Origin: Verrucomicrobiales bacterium
GTDB lineage: Bacteria; Verrucomicrobiota; Verrucomicrobiia; Limisphaerales; UBA1096
Assembly (NCBI GenBank): GCA_011523195.1
Contig: WTHH01000100.1
Coordinates: 9,905-16,080 of the forward strand
Reading direction: 5' to 3'
DNA length: 6,176 nucleotides
The translations under genes were made by a program, and so were the position numbers. Numbering within the stretch: position 1 is the first letter of the stretch; each line of letters begins with the position of its first letter. A model generated the notes under the pieces. That model saw only the letters and a program-made list of their open reading frames with translations, was not told the DNA's origin and searched no databases. Of this stretch, positions 1-3,606 are shown in pieces.

Positions 1-710
1 TCATCGAACTCATCTTCCTCGTCCTCCGGTTTATCATCGTTCTCTGCCGGGGATTCTTCTTGAGATTCTTCCGCCGGGGCGGCCTCGAAATCGAGTTGGG
101 ACTGGTCGCCGTCCTCCGGCTTGGCCGCGGTGGCTAACTCAACCTGTATCCGGCGCAGTTCCTCCGCGGCAGGGAGTTCCTCCAGACTTTTCAAACCAAA
201 GTGCTCGAGGAAAAACTGGGTGGTGCCGTACAGCTTGGGCCGGCCCGGGGCTTCGGCCTCACCCTTGATTTCAATCAGCTCGCGCTCCACCAACGTGGCG
301 ACCACGCCATCGACTGCCACGCCGCGAATCTGTTCCATCTCGGCACGGGTGATCGGCTGCCGGTAGGCCACGATAGCGAGCGTCTCAAGTGCCGGCTGGG
401 ACAGTTTGGGCGGACGCGGCTTGGCCCCGACGAGTACCTGCAGCCACGGGGCGAAGTCCGGCCGTGTCACGAACTGCCAGTTGCCGCCCACGCAGGCCAA
501 GCGATAGCTTCGGTTGGCGTTGTCGTGTTCGACGACCAGTTCCTCGAGTGCCTTCTCGACCGCACGCGCGGTGGCGGTGGCAAATTCGCTCGTGTGTTTT
601 TCGTCGGGAAGTTTTTCCGGCGTGTCGCGCAGAACAGTGCGCAGTTCACCGATACTCATCGGCTTTTGTGCCGAGAAGACGATCGACTCGAGTATTTCCT
701 TTAGCTCCAC
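1..710 (-). CDS. scpB: ScpB, segregation and condensation protein B (3' end outside window)
   Basis: ScpB dimerises, binds the kleisin ScpA and completes the Smc-ScpAB condensin that compacts and segregates the chromosome in the cytoplasm. My reading of the minus strand from a GTG at 710 gives 236 residues before the window edge. Residues 1-90 form the first winged-helix domain, and residues 103-180 the second, with the family hallmark LSQPALETLAIVAYRQPITR (103-122), then IRGVAVDG (128-135) and GRPKLYGTT (156-164). After about residue 195 comes a low-complexity acidic tail rich in Glu and Asp (214-236) that is still open at position 1; such tails are common and variable in the family. The GTG lies one base after the scpA stop, with a weak GGAAG 9 nt upstream, which suggests translational coupling. 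The next Met (residue 18) would remove the conserved first helix, so GTG is preferred. Confidence 0.93.
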   Translation of the reverse strand, partial: MELKEILESIVFSAQKPMSIGELRTVLRDTPEKLPDEKHTSEFATATARAVEKALEELVVEHDNANRSYRLACVGGNWQFVTRPDFAPWLQVLVGAKPRPPKLSQPALETLAIVAYRQPITRAEMEQIRGVAVDGVVATLVERELIEIKGEAEAPGRPKLYGTTQFFLEHFGLKSLEELPAAEELRRIQVELATAAKPEDGDQSQLDFEAAPAEESQEESPAENDDKPEDEEDEFD

Positions 711-711
711 T

Positions 712-1497
712 CTATTGCGCTTCCACTGTTTCCGCCACCGGCTCACCGGGCATGATCCGCTGCATGTCGACTGGTGCGACGACGATTTCTATCTCGCCGA
801 ACACTTCGCCCTGCGAGGCCAGCAGATGCTTTAGCCGGATCAACTCAAGCAGTGCTAAAAACGTGGCGACCACCTCGCCGCGGCTGCCGTTGCCCTCGAA
901 CAGTTCCGAGAAATTCAGCCGCCCCGCCTCGCCCAGTCGCTGGCGGATGACCACGATTTTTTCGCTGACGCTCCATTGGTCATCGACGATCTCACGCTTG
1001 CCAGCTTCGCGGTGGTTGTACCGCTGGAGCACCTCGTCCACCGCACCGATCAGGTCGAAGATGCTCGCCTCGAGACGGTTCTCCATCGGCAACGGGTCGA
1101 GCGGGATGCTCCCCGGGCGCCGTGTGTAAACTTTCTCCTGCTCGAATTCCAGCTTTTGCAGGTCGTCGGTGATGTCCTTGAAACGTTTGTACTCGACCAA
1201 TTTACGGATCAGCTCCCAGCGTGGGTCCTCGAGTTCCTCCTCGTCCTCGACTTCCACCTGCTGATCCACCGGCAGCAGTTCGCGGCTCTTGATGTACATC
1301 AGCGTGGAGGCCATTACGATGAATTCCCCCGCCAGCTCGAGGTCGAGGCGTTTCATCATCTCCACGTACTCGAGGAACTGCGTGGCCAACTCGGTCATAT
1401 TGACTTCATAAATATCCACTTCCTGTTTCCTGACGAGAAACAGGAGGAGATCCATCGGGCCTTCGAAGACTTTGAACTGGATTTTAAAGTCGGACAT
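712..1497 (-). CDS. scpA: ScpA, kleisin subunit of Smc-ScpAB condensin
   Basis: ScpA is the kleisin that bridges the SMC head domains and carries the ScpB dimer, so this protein acts in nucleoid compaction and segregation. The 261-residue product is normal for the family. The N-terminal SMC-binding part shows the signature FEGPMDLLLFLVRKQEVDIY (11-30) and the conserved MYIKSRELLP (67-76). A central acidic linker (81-92) precedes the ScpB-binding middle region, and residues 176-241 look like the C-terminal winged helix that contacts the SMC cap. I chose ATG 1497 because family members begin a few residues before the FxGPxDLLL motif; the frame is open further upstream to a GTG at 1584, but those 29 residues look non-homologous. 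No Shine-Dalgarno sequence is visible before the ATG. scpB follows after a 1-nt gap, so the two are almost certainly co-transcribed. The smc gene is not in the window. Confidence 0.96.
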   Translation of the reverse strand: MSDFKIQFKVFEGPMDLLLFLVRKQEVDIYEVNMTELATQFLEYVEMMKRLDLELAGEFIVMASTLMYIKSRELLPVDQQVEVEDEEELEDPRWELIRKLVEYKRFKDITDDLQKLEFEQEKVYTRRPGSIPLDPLPMENRLEASIFDLIGAVDEVLQRYNHREAGKREIVDDQWSVSEKIVVIRQRLGEAGRLNFSELFEGNGSRGEVVATFLALLELIRLKHLLASQGEVFGEIEIVVAPVDMQRIMPGEPVAETVEAQ

Positions 1498-1574
1498 CCG
1501 GGCACTGCGGGTGCAGTCGGCGAAGCATAGTTTACCGGCGCCTTGTTTGGCAACGTCCCTCTCGCGAGGCAGGC

Positions 1575-1603
1575 TTGCCGCCACCGGTCTTCGCCGGTAT
1601 TTT
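1575..1603 (+). promoter_or_regulatory. Possible sigma-70-like promoter giving a leaderless mRNA
   Basis: TTGCCG (1575-1580) and TATTTT (1598-1603) are each 4 of 6 matches to the -35 and -10 consensus and are separated by exactly 17 bp. Transcription would start around 1610-1611, on or beside the ATG of the NfeD protease gene. That would produce a leaderless message and would agree with the lack of a Shine-Dalgarno site. This is inference from a weak match. Confidence 0.3.
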
Positions 1604-1604
1604 T
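1583..1604 (+). other. Hairpin followed by T5, terminator-like, just before the NfeD gene start
   Basis: ACCGG (1583-1587) pairs with CCGGT (1594-1598) around a six-base loop and is followed by A and five T residues (1600-1604), six bases before the ATG. It has the shape of a small intrinsic terminator, but nothing upstream on this strand needs terminating except antisense transcription from within scpA. The 5-bp stem is short. It overlaps the possible promoter, so it could equally be an operator or chance. Confidence 0.25.
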
Positions 1605-1610
1605 AAGCGC

Positions 1611-3146
1611 ATGAAAACTGGGTGGAAAAAAATTTTACCACTTTTTCTCCTGTCCACTGTGTTGCCGCTTGGTCAAGCACAGGAAGACGGGGGCGAGGAG
1701 GGAGTTGAGGCGGTCGAGAAGCTGCAAAACCTCGAGCCAGCCACGAACGCCGGTGGCCAAGCGCTTGGTCAAGCGGAATTGCAAAAAGTCGTTTACGTCA
1801 TCCCGGTGCGCGACGACATCATGCCGCCGATCCTTTACGTCATCCGTCGCGGAGTGAAGGAGGCGATGGAGGCCGAGGCCGACTGCCTGATTATCGACAT
1901 GGAAACCAACGGTGGCCGGGTGGACATCACTGAGGAGATTTTCGGAATCATCGACAAGTTCAAGGGCGAGACGGTGACGTATGTGAACCGGGATGCCTAT
2001 TCCGCCGGGGCATTCATCGCCGTCTCGACCGATCAAATTTACATGGCCCCGCAGAGCGTGATCGGGGCGGCGGCGCCGATCATGATGGGGCCGGGCGGCG
2101 GCGCGTCCGAGCTACCCTCCACCATGGAGGCCAAGATGAACTCCGCCATCCGCGCCAAGATCCGCACGCAGGCGGAGAAAAACGGTTACGCCATCGACGT
2201 CATCGAGGCGATGGTCGACAAGTCCAAGACACTGGAGCGGGACGGCAAGACTATCTGTGCCGAGGGCGAAATACTCACGCTGACCGACATCGAGGCAGCG
2301 ACAAAATATGGCGATGACCAGACGCCACTGCTGTCCTCCGGCACGATCGAGAGCATCGATGCTTTAATCGAAAAACTTGGTTATGCCGGCGCGAAACGGG
2401 TGGACGTCAAGCCGCTGGGGGCGGAGGAGCTTGGCACCTGGATCGCCGCAATCAGCCCGCTGCTGCTTTTGATCGGCATCGCCGGCTTATACATCGAATT
2501 CAAGACGCCCGGTTTCGGGGTGTTCGGCGGCATCGGCATCGTAGCGTTGGTGATCTACTTTTTCGGTGGCTACGTCTCTGGCCTCGCCGGGATTGAGTGG
2601 GTCGGCATTTTCATCCTCGGCCTTGCGCTGATCGCGGTGGAGATCTTCCTAATCCCGGGAACGCTGATCGCCGGCATGTGCGGCGCGGTGTGCATCCTGG
2701 TCGCGCTGGTCATGGGCATGACCGATGTTTACCCGAACTTGCCCTGGTTCCCCGACACGCCCGCCGAAGGTGGCGCGCCGCCGGTCGAGGGTATCGATTT
2801 CGCCATCCCGGATTTCTCCAAGCCGATGATGGATCTTTCCATCGCGTTCATGCTGTCCATCCCGTTGCTCTGGGGTCTGTCCAGATGGCTGCCGCAATCG
2901 AGATACCTGGGCCAACTCAGCTCGGCCGCAGCCAGCGGGGTGGCGTCGGTCGCGGCTGTGGCCGCAGAGGTGGAGTCCCGCAGGGGCGAGGTTGGCACCA
3001 CCACCACGCCGCTCAATCCCGGAGGCAAGGCGCTGATTGGTGACGACCTTTGCAGCGTGATCACGCAGGGCGAAATGATCGATACCGGCGCCTCGGTCAG
3101 GGTCATCGGCAGCAGTGGCAGCGACCTGATCGTGGTCGAGGCCTGA
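1611..3146 (+). CDS. NfeD-family membrane-bound ClpP-class serine protease
   Basis: The 511-residue product matches membrane-bound NfeD proteases, which cleave envelope substrates and often partner stomatin-like SPFH proteins. Residues 1-23 are a signal peptide (KK, hydrophobic core, cleavage likely after GQA). Residues 58-260 form the ClpP-like domain: METNGGRV (97-104) is the oxyanion-hole segment, Ser131 in YSAGAFIAV is the expected nucleophile, and Lys175 (MEAKMNSAI) the likely general base of the Ser-Lys dyad. Membrane segments lie near 276-294, 304-320, 326-347, 349-370 and 407-424, with the family motif LYIEFKTPGFGVFGG (293-307). Residues 458-511 resemble the C-terminal NfeD OB-fold, preceded by an Ala-rich stretch. 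ATG 1611 was chosen over an upstream TTG at 1575 because it starts the signal peptide. No Shine-Dalgarno site is visible. Palindromic repeat copies encode residues 19-23 and 48-55. No SPFH gene follows, which is somewhat unusual. Confidence 0.88.
   Translation: MKTGWKKILPLFLLSTVLPLGQAQEDGGEEGVEAVEKLQNLEPATNAGGQALGQAELQKVVYVIPVRDDIMPPILYVIRRGVKEAMEAEADCLIIDMETNGGRVDITEEIFGIIDKFKGETVTYVNRDAYSAGAFIAVSTDQIYMAPQSVIGAAAPIMMGPGGGASELPSTMEAKMNSAIRAKIRTQAEKNGYAIDVIEAMVDKSKTLERDGKTICAEGEILTLTDIEAATKYGDDQTPLLSSGTIESIDALIEKLGYAGAKRVDVKPLGAEELGTWIAAISPLLLLIGIAGLYIEFKTPGFGVFGGIGIVALVIYFFGGYVSGLAGIEWVGIFILGLALIAVEIFLIPGTLIAGMCGAVCILVALVMGMTDVYPNLPWFPDTPAEGGAPPVEGIDFAIPDFSKPMMDLSIAFMLSIPLLWGLSRWLPQSRYLGQLSSAAASGVASVAAVAAEVESRRGEVGTTTTPLNPGGKALIGDDLCSVITQGEMIDTGASVRVIGSSGSDLIVVEA
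1665..1679 (+). repeat. Palindromic repeat copy 1 (variant), encodes PLGQA
   Basis: CGCTTGGTCAAGCA (1666-1679) differs from the consensus palindrome CGCTTGGCCAAGCG at two bases. It is read as Pro-Leu-Gly-Gln-Ala and forms the end of the NfeD protease signal peptide, just before the likely cleavage site. Confidence 0.6.
1750..1776 (+). repeat. Palindromic repeat copy 2 (compound, two units)
   Basis: Two TGGCCAAGCG-type units stand 12 nt apart (1754-1763 and 1766-1775, the second carrying T at 1769 in place of C). The 27-nt stretch matches 3239-3265 with one mismatch. It encodes GGQALGQA (residues 48-55) in the linker between the signal peptide and the protease domain of the NfeD protein. Confidence 0.8.
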
Positions 3147-3147
3147 T

Positions 3148-3161
3148 CGCTTGGCCAAGCG
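3148..3161. repeat. Palindromic repeat copy 3, perfect, intergenic
   Basis: This is a perfect copy of the 14-bp palindrome CGCTTGGCCAAGCG. It starts two bases after the stop codon of the NfeD protease gene and ends seven bases before the ATG of the next gene, filling most of the 22-bp gap where a ribosome binding site would lie. In RNA it could fold as a 5-bp stem with a GGCC loop. Confidence 0.85.
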
Positions 3162-3168
3162 GCACGAC

Positions 3169-3603
3169 ATGGACGGGGGTGTCATTTATTTTGCGTACGG
3201 TTCGAACATGAGCCCGGCGCAGATGGAGTCGCGCTGCCCCGGTGGCCAAGCGCTTGGCCAAGCGGCCCTGCACGACTGGCGTTTTCTCATCAACACCCGC
3301 ACTTATGCCACCATCGAGGCCGAGCCGGGTGCGGTGACGCACGGCGTGCTGTGGTCGCTCACTCAGGAACACATTGACTCGTTGGACATCTATGAAGCAG
3401 TCGACGAGGGGATGTATTACAAGGACACACTTACGGTCCTGCAACTGGGGCGAGCGGTAGAGGCGCTGGTTTATATCGACCCGGTCTGCGAACACGGCCA
3501 GCCGCGGCCGGAATACCTGCGGGGTATTCTGCACGGGGCGCGGCATTTCGAGTTGCCACCGGATTACATCGAGACGATCGCCCGAAACTGGTGTGGTGCG
3601 TGA
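3169..3603 (+). CDS. Gamma-glutamylcyclotransferase-like (AIG2/GGCT fold) protein
   Basis: The 144-residue product belongs to the AIG2/GGCT superfamily, whose enzymes release 5-oxoproline from gamma-glutamyl compounds; the actual substrate cannot be told from sequence. The substrate-binding signature YFAYGSNM lies at residues 7-14, close to the N-terminus as expected. Glu76 in LDIYEAVDEGMYYK (72-85) is in the place of the catalytic acid, followed by the typical aromatic and Lys residues. Length is normal for small bacterial members, and no signal peptide is seen, so it should be cytoplasmic. ATG 3169 is preferred; a TTG at 3151 would add six residues encoded by the intergenic palindrome. No Shine-Dalgarno site is visible. 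It lies 22 bp after the NfeD gene on the same strand and may be co-transcribed with it. A compound repeat encodes residues 25-32. It ends 3 bp from the convergent peptidase gene. Confidence 0.87.
   Translation: MDGGVIYFAYGSNMSPAQMESRCPGGQALGQAALHDWRFLINTRTYATIEAEPGAVTHGVLWSLTQEHIDSLDIYEAVDEGMYYKDTLTVLQLGRAVEALVYIDPVCEHGQPRPEYLRGILHGARHFELPPDYIETIARNWCGA
3239..3265 (+). repeat. Palindromic repeat copy 4 (compound, two perfect units)
   Basis: TGGCCAAGCG occurs at 3243-3252 and again at 3255-3264, a 12-nt period. The stretch holds a perfect 18-bp palindrome, TGGCCAAGCGCTTGGCCA (3243-3260), overlapping a perfect CGCTTGGCCAAGCG (3251-3264). It encodes GGQALGQA (residues 25-32) in the cyclotransferase-like protein, the same peptide as copy 2. 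Confidence 0.88.
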
Positions 3604-3606
3604 AGG

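Larger units (their letters stand above)
1498..1610. promoter_or_regulatory. Divergent intergenic region between scpA and the NfeD protease gene
   Basis: This 113-bp gap separates two divergent genes and must hold both promoters. It contains three short dyads in a row: CTCGCGAG (1561-1568), GGCA-GGCT-TGCC (1568-1579) and ACCGG-TCTTCG-CCGGT (1583-1598). I found no convincing promoter for scpA; a TTGCCA on the minus strand lacks a good -10 element at normal spacing. No regulator can be named from the sequence. Confidence 0.5.

Noticed and set aside
495..503. GGCCAAGCG in scpB as a further repeat copy
   Set aside because: Only half of the palindrome is present, it is read in a different frame (RLAC), and the residues align with ordinary ScpB sequence.
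389..1129. Long plus-strand open frame opposite scpA and scpB
   Set aside because: Its translation is rich in Arg, Ser and Pro without family resemblance, and it lies antisense to two clearly recognisable conserved genes.
976..1530. Plus-strand open frame of 184 codons opposite scpA
   Set aside because: It is a mirror reading of scpA, with His/Leu-rich composition typical of an antisense frame of a high-GC gene.
1498..1584. N-terminal extension of scpA to a GTG at 1584
   Set aside because: The extra 29 residues do not resemble ScpA; family members start shortly before the FEGPMDLLL motif, and the extension would consume the divergent promoter region.
1575..1610. TTG start for the NfeD protease adding 12 residues
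   Set aside because: It would bury the signal peptide behind a Pro-rich extension and place a hairpin with a T tract inside the coding sequence; the ATG at 1611 gives a canonical signal peptide.
2907..2918. CTGGGCCAACTC in the NfeD gene, encoding LGQL, as a decayed repeat
   Set aside because: The arms do not match the consensus; GGCCAA is common in this GC-rich coding DNA (also near 4233, 4390 and 4503).
3604..3606. Bidirectional terminator between the convergent genes
   Set aside because: Only three bases separate the stop codons and no hairpin with a T tract is seen on either side.
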